Origin: Ruminococcus sp.
GTDB lineage: Bacteria > Bacillota > Clostridia > Oscillospirales > Ruminococcaceae
Reading direction: 5' to 3'
Assembly (NCBI GenBank): GCA_019420505.1
Contig: JAHZHC010000020.1
Location: 62,001-126,000 of the forward strand
Length of the DNA: 64,000 nt
Position 1 is the stretch's first letter. Each line of letters opens with the position of its first letter. Of this stretch, positions 25,088 through 34,900 are shown piece by piece. The position numbers were made by a program, and so were the translations under genes. The notes beneath the pieces were generated by a model, which was given only the letters and a program-made list of their open reading frames with translations, searched no databases and was not told the DNA's origin.

Positions 25088-26437
25088 ATGCAGCTTCTTG
25101 AAAAGTTTAAAAAACTATCCTCTTTTCAATTTATAATTTTTGGATTTATGGCTGTAATACTGATCGGTGCGATTATTCTTATGCTTCCCGTTTCAAGCAG
25201 AGATTCAACGAGCACATCATTTATGGACGCTTTGTTCACAGCTACTTCTTCAGTATGCGTTACAGGTCTGATCGTTCATGATACTGCAACCTACTGGAGT
25301 GAATTCGGACAATTTATTATAATGACGTTAATACAAATAGGCGGAATAGGCGTTATAACCGTAGCCGTTTCAATCACTATGTTTTCAGGAAAGAAAATAG
25401 GTCTTATTCAACGAAGCACGATGCAGGAAGCAATTTCTGCTCCTCAGGTGGGCGGAATTGTCAGACTGACATTGTTTATACTTAAAGGGACCTTTTTAAT
25501 TGAAGCAATCGGAGCAGCTATAATGGCACCTGTTTTTTGCCGTGATTTAGGAATATTCAAAGGCTTATGGTATGCAGTTTTCCATTCAGTATCAGCGTTC
25601 TGCAATGCGGGCTTTGATCTTATGGGACAAAAAGAACCGTTTTCTTCTCTAATAACTTATCAATCAAATCCGATAATTAACCTGACTGTTATTTTTCTTA
25701 TAGTTTTAGGAGGATTAGGCTTCTTAACATGGAATGATATAAAAACCAACAAATTTCACATAAAAAAATACAGAATGCAAAGCAAAGTTATAATAACAGT
25801 AACAGCTATTTTAATTTTTCTTCCTGCTTTATATTTTTACTTCTGTGAATTTTCATCTGATAAATGGTCACAGCTTTCTGTTGGTGACAAGATATTAGGT
25901 TCACTGTTTCAAGCGGTTACTCCGAGAACCGCAGGTTTTAATACTGTTGATCTTAACGAATTTTCTCAAGCAGGACAGGCAATTATAGTAATACTTATGC
26001 TTATCGGAGGTTCGCCCGGTTCAACTGCCGGCGGTATGAAAACAACAACCGCTGCGGTTCTGTTTATTGCCATGATTTCAGTATTCCGTCGGCGTGAAAG
26101 CGCTCAATGCTTCGGACGTCGTTTTCCGCCCGAAACGATTAAAAATGCTGCTGCTATTCTGATGATGTATCTGATTCTTTTTTTATTCGGCGGAATTTTC
26201 ATAAGTACTGTTGATGGCATTCCCATACAGACAGCTTTTTTTGAAGCCTCATCTGCTGTTGGTACCGTTGGATTATCCTTAGGGATAACTTCTCAATTGT
26301 GTCTTATTTCAAAGATAGTTCTTATTATGCTTATGTTTTTGGGACGTGTGGGAGGATTGACGTTGATATTCGCCGTAAGTTCAAAGCTTAATTCAAACGT
26401 ATCTAAGCTGCCTCTTGACAAAATTACTGTAGGGTAA
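25088..26437 (+). CDS. Ktr/Trk potassium uptake protein, channel subunit
   Basis: 449 residues, ten or more membrane segments with four pore loops of the TrkH/KtrB type: TATSSVCVTGL, VSAFCNAGFDL, AVTPRTAGFNTVDL and SAVGTVGLSLGI, each with the expected central glycine. GSPGSTAGGMKTTT is the gate region between loops 3 and 4. It takes up K+ with Na+ or H+ help and needs the cytoplasmic RCK partner encoded next. AGGAG precedes the ATG. Confidence 0.94.
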   Translation: MQLLEKFKKLSSFQFIIFGFMAVILIGAIILMLPVSSRDSTSTSFMDALFTATSSVCVTGLIVHDTATYWSEFGQFIIMTLIQIGGIGVITVAVSITMFSGKKIGLIQRSTMQEAISAPQVGGIVRLTLFILKGTFLIEAIGAAIMAPVFCRDLGIFKGLWYAVFHSVSAFCNAGFDLMGQKEPFSSLITYQSNPIINLTVIFLIVLGGLGFLTWNDIKTNKFHIKKYRMQSKVIITVTAILIFLPALYFYFCEFSSDKWSQLSVGDKILGSLFQAVTPRTAGFNTVDLNEFSQAGQAIIVILMLIGGSPGSTAGGMKTTTAAVLFIAMISVFRRRESAQCFGRRFPPETIKNAAAILMMYLILFLFGGIFISTVDGIPIQTAFFEASSAVGTVGLSLGITSQLCLISKIVLIMLMFLGRVGGLTLIFAVSSKLNSNVSKLPLDKITVG

Positions 26438-26517
26438 AAATATTATTTTTATTTAAAGACAAAACAATTACAATGAATAAAGGAGGATATATTCCCGATC
26501 GGGTATATAATATAAAA

Positions 26518-27165
26518 ATGAAAACTATTTTATTGATCGGACTCGGACGTTTCGGAAAGCATATTGCTGAAAAGCTTCAGGAATTCAATCATGAAGTCAT
26601 GGCTATTGATAAATGTGAAGACAGAGTTAACTCAGCTTTGCCGTATGTAACTGACGCACAGATCGGTGACTGTACCAATGAGGAATTTATGCGTACTTTG
26701 GGAGTACGCAACTTTGATGTATGTATAGTTACAATAGGCGAAAATTTCCAGAATTCTCTTGAAACGACTTCATTATTAAAAGAACTTGGAGCTAAATTAG
26801 TTGTTTCCCGTGCGTCAAGCGATGTGCACCAAAAATTTCTTTTACGCAACGGAGCTGATGAAATAATTTATCCTGAAAAACAGCTTGCTTCATGGACAGC
26901 GATTCGATATACTTCGGATCATATTTTTGATTATATTGAATTAAATGAAAATTATTCTATTTTTGAAATATCTGTTCCGAAAGGCTGGACCGGCAAAACC
27001 GTTGGAAAGCTTGATATAAGAAAAAAATATAACATTATTATTATGGGAATTAAGGTTGATGGTCAGCTTAACTTAAACATTACTACCGACACGGTATTTT
27101 CCGATAATGAAACTTTGCTTGTTCTGGGAAATAACAAGGATATTCAAAAGTGTTTTCACATATAA
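26518..27165 (+). CDS. Ktr/Trk potassium uptake protein, RCK regulatory subunit
   Basis: 215 residues from the ATG at 26518. RCK_N Rossmann domain with ILLIGLGRFGKHIAEKL, the conserved acidic end of strand 2 in MAIDKCEDRV and IGDCTNEEF, then a TrkA_C domain from about residue 135. It forms the nucleotide-gated ring under the channel. The start is debatable: the only good ribosome site (AAAGGAGG, 26479-26486) lies 32 bases before this ATG, inside a longer frame from 26473 that would add 15 residues. Confidence 0.9.
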   Translation: MKTILLIGLGRFGKHIAEKLQEFNHEVMAIDKCEDRVNSALPYVTDAQIGDCTNEEFMRTLGVRNFDVCIVTIGENFQNSLETTSLLKELGAKLVVSRASSDVHQKFLLRNGADEIIYPEKQLASWTAIRYTSDHIFDYIELNENYSIFEISVPKGWTGKTVGKLDIRKKYNIIIMGIKVDGQLNLNITTDTVFSDNETLLVLGNNKDIQKCFHI

Positions 27166-27184
27166 ACAATTATATAATATTAAA

Positions 27185-27220
27185 AGACCTTTCAGAAAAA
27201 ATCTGAAAGGTCTGAATTTT
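27185..27220. terminator. Bidirectional terminator between ktrA and the ABC exporter operon
   Basis: Perfect 12-base stem AGACCTTTCAGA/TCTGAAAGGTCT with T runs on both sides. Confidence 0.88.
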
Positions 27221-28074
27221 TATTTCTTTTTTCTTGAAAGATTAAACGCTGAAAGCAGAGAAAATAAAATTATTGAAGCGACTAAAACCAGTATACTCAC
27301 AAGCTGAGATACTTCATTTTCTCCGAACTTAAATGTAATTCCAAGGACTTCTTTAAACTCCTCAATATATTTGTCCGGCACTTCGGCAAATGAATTTGAC
27401 ATGGGAACATCCATAACAGTTTGTCTTAAAAGAGATGCTCCGTGAGATGTAGGAAATATTTTAATGAAAAACTGAATCGATTCAGCAAAATTTCCTATAG
27501 GCACATAAATTCCGGTAATGAATCCTATCAGTGTTCCAACAACGGTACTTGCTGTAGAATAAGCTGTACTGCTGCTTAAAAAAGACACTATAAACAACAC
27601 CATTGCTGTATTCGAAAGTGATGTAAGCGTTACTATTCCCAGCGTTTTTATCAGTGCTATTGGCGCAAGAAGCTCGCCGCCTTTCACAACGATATACAAT
27701 TCGCCCAACAACAATGCAATTATTGTCATTATCAAACCAATGATAAATGAACTTGCTATATATCCCATTACAAGACTTTTTCTTTTTACCGGAGATGAAT
27801 AAAAGTCTTTTGTGATATTTTTAGCTTTGTCATCTACCATAGAACCGAATGCTCCCATGGCTGTAGTTACTGAAGTTATGGCTAAAATGCCTGCTACTAT
27901 CCAGCTGTTTATTATCTGATCTGCATCTTTGACATCTTTCATAGAATCCAGATATGTATCCCCCAGAAAAAATGCAAACAGTGCAATTACAATGAGTACG
28001 CCTAACAGAGAAAAGAAAACTCCTGTTTTATCTCTGAAAAACATTTTCAGATTACGTTTTGTAAAACTAATCAT
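27220..28074 (-). CDS. ABC-2 type exporter permease
   Basis: 284 residues, six membrane helices with a large first extracellular loop. KNITKDFYSSPVKRKSLVMGY and the FIKIFPTSHGASLLRQ segment are typical of the ABC2_membrane family used by drug and peptide exporters. Overlaps the ATPase gene by 4 bases (ATGA). Last gene of the LytTR-DUF3021-ATPase-permease operon. The cargo is unknown. Confidence 0.9.
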   Translation of the reverse strand: MISFTKRNLKMFFRDKTGVFFSLLGVLIVIALFAFFLGDTYLDSMKDVKDADQIINSWIVAGILAITSVTTAMGAFGSMVDDKAKNITKDFYSSPVKRKSLVMGYIASSFIIGLIMTIIALLLGELYIVVKGGELLAPIALIKTLGIVTLTSLSNTAMVLFIVSFLSSSTAYSTASTVVGTLIGFITGIYVPIGNFAESIQFFIKIFPTSHGASLLRQTVMDVPMSNSFAEVPDKYIEEFKEVLGITFKFGENEVSQLVSILVLVASIILFSLLSAFNLSRKKK

Positions 28075-28985
28075 TCTCTTATCTCCTTTCCTGTCACCGC
28101 AATAAAAACATCGTCCATAGTTCCGCTTAAGACTTCAAAGCTGTTTATATAATCACGGCAAAGCGTCAAAATATCTATTGCATCCTTTGAACAATTAAAT
28201 TTAATGGTAATAACACTTCCCTGCTGATTATAATCAGCTTTCTTCTCATCAAGAATTTTCTTTATCGGCTCAGTTTGAATGCATTCCATCACCGCTTTAT
28301 CTGATGTATAGATTTCTTTTAATTGCAAAGGAGTTCCCTGTGCAGAAATTATGCCATCGTCTATAATGATTACATAGTCTGCATTTGCGGCTTCCTCCAT
28401 ATAATGCGTTGTAAGAAAAATCGTCATGTTAAGATTTTTCTGAAGCTTTGTTATGGTTTCCCAAAGATTTTTTCTGGTCTGAGGGTCAAGACCGGTAGTA
28501 GGTTCATCAAGAAAAAGAATTTTAGGAGAATTAATAAGCGCTCTTGCAATATCGCATCTCCTGCGCTGACCTCCTGATAATTTTCCGTAAGGCCGCTTCA
28601 TAATATTTGTTATACCTGTTGCTTCACAGGCATTTTTTACAGCTTTTTTAAGCTCATCACCTTTTTTGCCGTAAAGACTTCCTCGAATTCTGAGGTTTTC
28701 CTCAACAGTAAGAAGCTTGTCAAGCAATCCATCCTGAAATACTGCGCCTATAGAATTACGGATTCCATTATCTTCCCTTCCAAGAACACAGCCATCAATT
28801 ATAACCTCTCCCTCATCCGGCTTGAGAAATGTACATAGCATATCAATCGTTGTAGATTTACCTGCTCCGTTTGGTCCGAGAAAAGCAAAAAGCTGACCTT
28901 TTTCCACATAAAAATCTATTCCCTTGACTGCCTTTACATCACCGTAGGATTTTTTCAAGCCTTTTACTTCAATAATATGGCTCAT
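28071..28985 (-). CDS. ABC exporter ATP-binding protein
   Basis: 304 residues. Walker A GPNGAGKST (38-46), signature LSGGQRRR (near 137), Walker B ILFLDEP and a DrrA-like C-terminal extension (about 220-300). It powers the permease encoded next. Four-base overlaps join it to both neighbours. Confidence 0.95.
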   Translation of the reverse strand: MSHIIEVKGLKKSYGDVKAVKGIDFYVEKGQLFAFLGPNGAGKSTTIDMLCTFLKPDEGEVIIDGCVLGREDNGIRNSIGAVFQDGLLDKLLTVEENLRIRGSLYGKKGDELKKAVKNACEATGITNIMKRPYGKLSGGQRRRCDIARALINSPKILFLDEPTTGLDPQTRKNLWETITKLQKNLNMTIFLTTHYMEEAANADYVIIIDDGIISAQGTPLQLKEIYTSDKAVMECIQTEPIKKILDEKKADYNQQGSVITIKFNCSKDAIDILTLCRDYINSFEVLSGTMDDVFIAVTGKEIRE

Positions 28986-29410
28986 TTTCTATCATCTCCA
29001 TTAATTTTCTGCAATTTTTTATTTATCAGAACAGCGGTATTGTGATCATCAAACATCATAACTAAAAATGTAAAAAAGTACACTGCTATAATAATACCAA
29101 ATGTAACAGCTGCATTCACAAAATTCGGAGTAATCAGTTTAAACAGTCCCATACCTACTATATACATTACAGCACATATATCAAGTATATCCACAAGCAT
29201 ACTTACAGGGAGGGTTTTTATGTCCAGCTTGTCTGTAAAATACATTAACAGTGAAATTAAAGAAGTACATAAAAACAACTGCAAAAGCTCTTTTAATGAC
29301 CATGAATAATCCAATGAGCCCAGATTCAGCAAAATATTAAACAAAATTACATATGTAAAAGGTATACAGGATATTGTAAAATAATATTTAAATGTTTTCA
29401 CAGATTTCAC
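28982..29410 (-). CDS. DUF3021 membrane protein, LytTR partner
   Basis: 142 residues, four membrane helices, then a cytoplasmic tail. DUF3021 proteins sit next to LytTR regulators that lack a receiver domain and are thought to hold them inactive at the membrane; that mechanism is inferred from family context. It starts 6 bases after the LytTR gene and overlaps the ATPase gene. Confidence 0.85.
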   Translation of the reverse strand: MKSVKTFKYYFTISCIPFTYVILFNILLNLGSLDYSWSLKELLQLFLCTSLISLLMYFTDKLDIKTLPVSMLVDILDICAVMYIVGMGLFKLITPNFVNAAVTFGIIIAVYFFTFLVMMFDDHNTAVLINKKLQKINGDDRK

Positions 29411-29416
29411 CTCTTC

Positions 29417-29854
29417 TCATATACCAAATTTCTTTTTAAAAGCCGAAACATAATGCCGATTAATCATTATTGTTTCATCATTTATCAGTCTTGCCGAAAA
29501 TCTCCCGTTAAGAGCCGCCTTAACGCTCCGTATCTTATAAATATTTAATATAGTATTTTTGCTTATTCGCAAAAGTCCGGTGGAATTACAGTAATACTCC
29601 AGTTCATAAAGCTTATAATCACATTCGTAAACCTTATCTTTTACATATACAAAGGTTTTTTCGTCCACAGATTCAAAATAATATATTTCATTTAAGCTCA
29701 ATTGAATATACCCGTTTTCATCTTTACATTTAAAGCTTACATCTAAGCGTTTTATACTTTCAGCAAGCTGACGTACATTATCATCAATCTGAGCGCATTT
29801 TATAGTAACTTCTATTTCTTTACATGACTTATCCTCTGTAAATTTTAAAATCAT
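29417..29854 (-). CDS. LytTR-domain DNA-binding regulator
   Basis: 145 residues: an N-terminal helical section without a phosphoreceiver and a LytTR DNA-binding domain (about 45-145) with IYYFESVDEKTFVYV, FLRISKNTILN-like GLLRISKNTILNIYKI and MINRHYVSAFKKKFGI. It probably controls its own operon, which encodes an ABC exporter. Confidence 0.9.
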   Translation of the reverse strand: MILKFTEDKSCKEIEVTIKCAQIDDNVRQLAESIKRLDVSFKCKDENGYIQLSLNEIYYFESVDEKTFVYVKDKVYECDYKLYELEYYCNSTGLLRISKNTILNIYKIRSVKAALNGRFSARLINDETIMINRHYVSAFKKKFGI

Positions 29855-29886
29855 AAGTTATGACCCCATTTTATATTCATACTTTT

Positions 29887-29915
29887 ATTATAATAAGAAC
29901 CCTTATTTATGTCAA
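29887..29915 (-). promoter_or_regulatory. Promoter of the LytTR/ABC exporter operon
   Basis: Perfect TTGACA (29910-29915) and TATAAT (29887-29892) with a 17-base spacer. Confidence 0.8.
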
Positions 29916-29956
29916 CTGATTTACTTTAACCTGCAGATTTTACAAGCTAAAATGCA

Positions 29957-29992
29957 TAAAAAACCGCACATTTTAAATCAAAACGTGCGGTT
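29957..29992 (-). terminator. Terminator of the sodium symporter gene
   Basis: AACCGCAC and GTGCGGTT stem; the minus-strand side continues as TTTTTT. Confidence 0.85.
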
Positions 29993-30003
29993 CGTTTATA
30001 TTA

Positions 30004-31560
30004 TTATTTATTAAAGCAAGTGAAAACCTCTTCTGTATTCTTTTTATCTTCCGCCTTTTGTTTTGTAAACAGGCTGACAATCGGTACAAGAACAAGACCG
30101 AACAGCATTGCAAACGCTCCTGCATTAAGCGGTGACATAATACTCAGCTTCCAGTTCTTTGCTGCAACTGCTTCAACAAGACTTGGGAACCAGCCGAGGC
30201 TGAACAAACACATATGTACTACTGTTATGCCAACGCCTGAAATAAGGCTTGCCCAAACTGCGGCTTTTGTAATCTTTTTAGAGAACAGTCCATACATGAA
30301 CGGTGCTAAGAATGCTCCTGCCAAAGCTCCCCATGAAATTGACATAAGTGTTGAAATATATGCATTTTTATTCATAGCAATTACAACTGATATGATAAGG
30401 AACAGCGCAATGAAAATTCTTATCCAAAGCACCTGTTTTTTCTCGTCCATTCCTTTTTTCATTCTTGGCTTAACAAGATCAATAGTTAGAGTTGAGCTTG
30501 AAGCCAGAACAAGTGACGATAATGTTGACATAGACGCTGAAAGCACAAGCACAATTACTATTCCCATTAGAATTTCGGGAAGAGCTGTGTTGAGTACAGA
30601 CGGAATAATTGAATCATAGTCGGGTTTTCCATTATTTAATATATTAATTGCATTTTTTCCTTCCTCACCTGTGAGAGTTGAGAACAATCTTCCGAAGCCT
30701 CCCAGAAAATAAGAACCGCCTGCAACTACCAATGCAAAAATTGTAGAAATAATACTTCCCCTTTTAATTGCTGCATCATCTTTAATTGCATAGAACTTCT
30801 GGACCATCTGAGGCAATCCCCATGTACCTAAAGATGTCAGGATCACAACACCGATAAGATTTATTGGATCCGGTCCGAAAATAGAAGCATATTCACCGTT
30901 GCTGTCGGGAAGAACTCTCATTTGTTCAACAGCTGATGAAAGTCCGCCCTTGTTGTTCAAAGCACAGATCACAACCGCAGAAATTCCTGCAAGCATGATC
31001 AAGCCCTGAACAAAATCATTGATAGCCGTTGCCTTATAACCGCCTACAATAACATAAATTGCAGTGAAAACAGCCATTCCGATTATACACCATTTATAAG
31101 GAATATGAAAGGCTGATTCAAACAACCTTGAAAGTCCGTTATAAACAGACGCTGTATATGGAATCAAGAACACAAAAACAATTAAAGCTGAGAAAGTTTT
31201 AAGGGCTTTTGAATTATATCTTTTCTCAAAAAACTCCGGCATTGTTGAAGCCTGTAAGTGCTTTGACATAATTCTTGTTCGTCTTCCCAGAACAATCCAG
31301 GCAAGAAGAGAACCGATCAAAGCATTTCCAATTCCGATCCATGTTGCAGAAACACCATAAAGCCATCCGAACTGTCCGGCATATCCTATAAACACAACAG
31401 CAGAAAAATATGATGTTCCATAAGCAAAAGCTGTAAACCAGCCGCCTATGCTTCTGCCGCCGAGAACAAAGTCACTGACATTAGACGTTTTCTTTCTGCA
31501 ATAAACGCCTATTCCGATCATGATGACCAGATATGCCACCAAAACTACCCACATTACCAT
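30004..31560 (-). CDS. Sodium:solute symporter (SSS family, PutP-like)
   Basis: 518 residues, about 13 membrane helices. DFVLGGRSIGGWFTAFAYG (30-48), TSYFSAVVFIGYAG, the helix-8 region LSASMSTLSSLVLASSSTL with Na+-site serines, and SISWGALAGAFLAPF are characteristic. It couples Na+ entry to uptake of a solute such as proline or pantothenate; the substrate is uncertain. Monocistronic with its own promoter and terminator. Confidence 0.92.
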   Translation of the reverse strand: MVMWVVLVAYLVIMIGIGVYCRKKTSNVSDFVLGGRSIGGWFTAFAYGTSYFSAVVFIGYAGQFGWLYGVSATWIGIGNALIGSLLAWIVLGRRTRIMSKHLQASTMPEFFEKRYNSKALKTFSALIVFVFLIPYTASVYNGLSRLFESAFHIPYKWCIIGMAVFTAIYVIVGGYKATAINDFVQGLIMLAGISAVVICALNNKGGLSSAVEQMRVLPDSNGEYASIFGPDPINLIGVVILTSLGTWGLPQMVQKFYAIKDDAAIKRGSIISTIFALVVAGGSYFLGGFGRLFSTLTGEEGKNAINILNNGKPDYDSIIPSVLNTALPEILMGIVIVLVLSASMSTLSSLVLASSSTLTIDLVKPRMKKGMDEKKQVLWIRIFIALFLIISVVIAMNKNAYISTLMSISWGALAGAFLAPFMYGLFSKKITKAAVWASLISGVGITVVHMCLFSLGWFPSLVEAVAAKNWKLSIMSPLNAGAFAMLFGLVLVPIVSLFTKQKAEDKKNTEEVFTCFNK

Positions 31561-31680
31561 TAAAAATTTCCTCCCAATATCTTAAGAGAGCGATATTTTC
31601 TCTCTTAATACAAAAATTAAAGGCAAATTTACTGCTTTAAACCTTTTGTGCTTTTATGCTTTGCCTTATTAAACAATAAT
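31561..31680. other. Leader of the symporter gene
   Basis: Between the promoter at 31681 and the start codon; it holds a TCTCTTAAGAGAGC-type dyad around 31580-31605 but no recognised riboswitch. The rest of the gap up to the tRNA promoter at 31818 shows nothing beyond AT-rich sequence. Confidence 0.35.
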
Positions 31681-31709
31681 ATTATATAATGTATTATAAT
31701 ATTTGTCAA
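31681..31709 (-). promoter_or_regulatory. Promoter of the sodium symporter gene
   Basis: TTGACA (31704-31709) and TATAAT (31681-31686), 17-base spacer. Confidence 0.75.
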
Positions 31710-31817
31710 GAAAAATAATAAATTTTGTAACATCGGACAAAAAAATTGTACATTTTGTTCAATTTCTAAATGTCGAATTCAGTAATAAAAAAATACTATG
31801 TTTTTTCAAAAAAACTA

Positions 31818-31846
31818 TTGACAACAATTAAAAAAAATGATATAAT
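31818..31846 (+). promoter_or_regulatory. Promoter of the initiator tRNA
   Basis: Perfect TTGACA (31818-31823) and TATAAT (31841-31846), 17-base spacer. Confidence 0.85.
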
Positions 31847-31891
31847 TAATAAGCACTAAGATGAAATACATTTAAAATGTATTGATAATAT

Positions 31892-31968
<77 letters not shown>

Positions 31969-31974
31969 ATATAA

Positions 31975-32011
31975 AAAAGTTCAGTAACCATATAGTTTCT
32001 GAACTTTTTTT
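31975..32011 (+). terminator. Terminator after tRNA-fMet
   Basis: AAAAGTTCAG/CTGAACTTTT stem followed by a T run. Confidence 0.85.
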
Positions 32012-32066
32012 ATTAGAAAATATTTTTTATAAAATATCTGACTTATGTTTTGAAAATTGAAATATC

Positions 32067-32142
32067 GGGGCATTAGCGCAGTTGGGAGCGCATCACACTG
32101 GCAGTGTGGGGGTCAGGGGTTCAAGTCCCCTATGCTCCACCA
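32067..32142 (+). tRNA. tRNA-Ala (anticodon GGC)
   Basis: Acceptor GGGGCAT/ATGCTCC, D arm GCGC/GCGC, anticodon loop CTGGCAG, T loop TTCAAGT, encoded CCA. No clear separate promoter, so it may be reached by read-through from the fMet unit. Confidence 0.96.
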
Positions 32143-32150
32143 AATTAAAA

Positions 32151-32186
32151 ACCGCCTATTTACGTAAAATAACGTAGATAGGCGGT
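32151..32186 (+). terminator. Hairpin after tRNA-Ala
   Basis: Long stem ACCGCCTATTTACGT/ACGTAGATAGGCGGT with a short A-rich loop; the T run is weak. Confidence 0.65.
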
Positions 32187-32341
32187 TATATTATGTTTTG
32201 AAGTCGATATTTTAAATATATATTGCAAAAATGAACCTAATATCATACTTTTTGCCGCATATAGGCCACATATTTTTTTGCTTTTATGTCTTAATTCAAT
32301 GTGACAAAATACAAATAAAACACCGTCAAGAACTTAAAATG

Positions 32342-34900
32342 CTATACGTTAGGAACAATCAGTTCGATTTTAACCTTTGTATCAGATTTCACTCTCCAAT
32401 TAGAAAATACATAATAATAAATATCAGACTCGTTAATATCTGCAAGATCAACAAATTCTCTATATGTGAGCTGATCTACGTTTAGACCAACATTCTTTTT
32501 AATAAATGCAGGATTATCAGAACTTTGCAGCCAACTTCCGTCTTCTTTTATTCCGGCAATACCAACAACGCTCTCACCAATAATTGTTTGATCACTTGGT
32601 TCATAAGTTAGTTGAAGCTTCGAACCATCAATTCCTTGCCCTAATTGTTCCGGAGTAAATGCAATGCTTTCCCATTGTTCAATCACATCATCATATAAAA
32701 CTGTTATGATTTCCCTTGGGATTATAGGAGTAAGAACCTCAATCTTGCATATTCCACCAACAAGTCCCCAGTTTTGGAATACAAAGCATTCTAAATTATC
32801 ACCAATACCTATATAATCAACGAAATCATTATAGGTAAAAGTGTAAACACTTTCTATGTTTTTCTCTTTTGATAAAAGACCATGCTTATTTTGAACCCAT
32901 TTCCAAGTATCTTTTTGTTTGCCTGAAATACCTAAAACTTGAGCATCTCTACTCTTATCTGAAGTAAATGTTATGCGAATTTTTGCTCCCTCAATATTTT
33001 TACCAAGCTGTTCAGGAGTGAATTCACTTAGATTAATCTTACTGTTAAAAAGCACATTAACATCATTCTCCTCAACAGGGGTAACAAGCTCTATTTTATA
33101 TGCTTTGCCTTCCGAAGTTCCATAGTTCTGGAAAACAAAACATGCAAAATCATCGCCTATACCAAAGTAATTAACAAAATCATCATAGTTAAATGTATAG
33201 ATACTTTCCATATTCTTACCTTTGGAATACAAAAAATGTCTTTGGTCTACCCAACTAAAAGTTGTTTTCCTTTTTCCCGATACACCGATTATTGTACTAT
33301 TACGATAATAATCAGAAGTAAAAGTTATACGAATTTTTGCACCGTCAATATTTTTACCAAGTTCATAAGGCGAAATATCTTTATAGTGTGTATTTTCATT
33401 AGTATTAAAAACTTCTGTAACCGTTTCTGCAACAACAGGAGTTATAAGTTCAATTTTTAAATTTGTGTTTTCTGCCAAGCCCCAATCCTGAAAAATATAA
33501 TTTCTTAGTTTGTTTTCCTCAATACCAACGAAAACTTCAAATTCGTCATATGTCATCTCAACGACTGATGTTACACCTGGTCCTTCTGAAAGAAAAGCAG
33601 GCAAATTACCTGACTGCAACCAAGTCCACCCTTCATATGATCTCGCTGCAACACCTACAACTTTGTAACCCTCAGGCTTATTTGATGTATAAGTAAATCG
33701 TAATTTTGAACCCTCAATGCTTTTACCAAGTTCATAAACATTGATCTCTGTTGAATTACAATGGCCGTTATAAACAACTGTAGTAGTTGTGTTTAATTTT
33801 TCTGTTACATCAGCCTTGGCCGTAATATAACCATCATTAACTTTCAGAACAGGAGGATTTCCGTCAGAAGCCTTAACATAATCTATAACAGTTATTGTAT
33901 CTCCAGAATTAATAGTTTTGACTTTTGTATTTAATGCTGTATCACTATAAACATTAATATTCTGCAACGCCTTTATATCATGAGGATTACTTTTATAGTG
34001 CTGAACTGCATCATTCATTACATATCCCCAATTACTGCATTGTTCAAATAAATCGTAAGATATATATCCATAACCATATTTATTACTATAATAGTTTCCT
34101 TTTACTCCCCAACGGCTGTCACCCCAGGAATTAATAAGCTTGAACGCCTGCTTGCTTTCGTCATATCCGATTAAGCAAATTGCGTGATAACCTCTGCTTT
34201 TGCCTTCAATCTTATCATATATCGGATTACTTGCATCAAGATCATCAAAATCACTATAAACAGGAATAAGAATTACTACCGGATTTCCATTCGCAAGTTC
34301 TTCCTTTACTTCTTCAGAACCCCTTACAGAATAATACGAAGAAATTTTAAAATTAGACGCTCTCTCATATTGATATGTATTTGGCTGTGTCAAATAATCG
34401 TTTTGATTATATGGCATATCATATAAAGAACAAATACCTTTTTCTTGTATTTTACTCATAGCAGCTGAAATGCTTGAGCCTTTATCTACTCCGCCGTTAA
34501 TTTGATTATACAAATATGCAGGACTAAATTCGGTTTTTGTGCTCCAACCGTTTGTTACCCATGAATGTTCCTGATTCTCCTGATATGATTTTGCGGCATA
34601 AGCAACTGCCCACGCTGTACAGCTTCCCTGTGAGCCTTGATTTCCCGGTGAGGGCATTTTTGATTCCAGATCAACATAATCAGGAAGCTTCTCATCAGCA
34701 GCTTTCGGCAAGTCTTTATAAATATATAAATCCTCTAATACGTTTTCGCTGTCCGGAATGCATCCCAATGCATACTGCTGTACATCATCTTCAGCTTTTA
34801 CTTGATAAGAATTACTGAATCCAATTATGGCTACAGCAAATAATGCAAGTAAAGATGATAACATTACTTTTTTCTTGCTCTTTAAATTTTTTAACTTCAC
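32342..34900 (-). CDS. Secreted papain-like (C1A) cysteine protease with four C-terminal repeats
   Basis: 852 residues, GTG start with AAGGAGG. A signal peptide (cleavage near VKA, residue 36) precedes a C1A domain with catalytic Cys in QGSQGSCTAWAVAY (about 94), His in RGYHAICLIGYD and Asn in LINSWGDSRWG. A small SH3-like stretch follows, then four homologous units of about 120 residues, each starting with LGK(N/S)I(E/D)G(A/S)K and containing a tryptophan-rich VQN/LQS segment and YxxF. They look like beta-sandwich binding modules, perhaps glycan-binding. No dockerin or wall anchor is visible, so it is probably released. Confidence 0.88.
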   Translation of the reverse strand: MKLKNLKSKKKVMLSSLLALFAVAIIGFSNSYQVKAEDDVQQYALGCIPDSENVLEDLYIYKDLPKAADEKLPDYVDLESKMPSPGNQGSQGSCTAWAVAYAAKSYQENQEHSWVTNGWSTKTEFSPAYLYNQINGGVDKGSSISAAMSKIQEKGICSLYDMPYNQNDYLTQPNTYQYERASNFKISSYYSVRGSEEVKEELANGNPVVILIPVYSDFDDLDASNPIYDKIEGKSRGYHAICLIGYDESKQAFKLINSWGDSRWGVKGNYYSNKYGYGYISYDLFEQCSNWGYVMNDAVQHYKSNPHDIKALQNINVYSDTALNTKVKTINSGDTITVIDYVKASDGNPPVLKVNDGYITAKADVTEKLNTTTTVVYNGHCNSTEINVYELGKSIEGSKLRFTYTSNKPEGYKVVGVAARSYEGWTWLQSGNLPAFLSEGPGVTSVVEMTYDEFEVFVGIEENKLRNYIFQDWGLAENTNLKIELITPVVAETVTEVFNTNENTHYKDISPYELGKNIDGAKIRITFTSDYYRNSTIIGVSGKRKTTFSWVDQRHFLYSKGKNMESIYTFNYDDFVNYFGIGDDFACFVFQNYGTSEGKAYKIELVTPVEENDVNVLFNSKINLSEFTPEQLGKNIEGAKIRITFTSDKSRDAQVLGISGKQKDTWKWVQNKHGLLSKEKNIESVYTFTYNDFVDYIGIGDNLECFVFQNWGLVGGICKIEVLTPIIPREIITVLYDDVIEQWESIAFTPEQLGQGIDGSKLQLTYEPSDQTIIGESVVGIAGIKEDGSWLQSSDNPAFIKKNVGLNVDQLTYREFVDLADINESDIYYYVFSNWRVKSDTKVKIELIVPNV

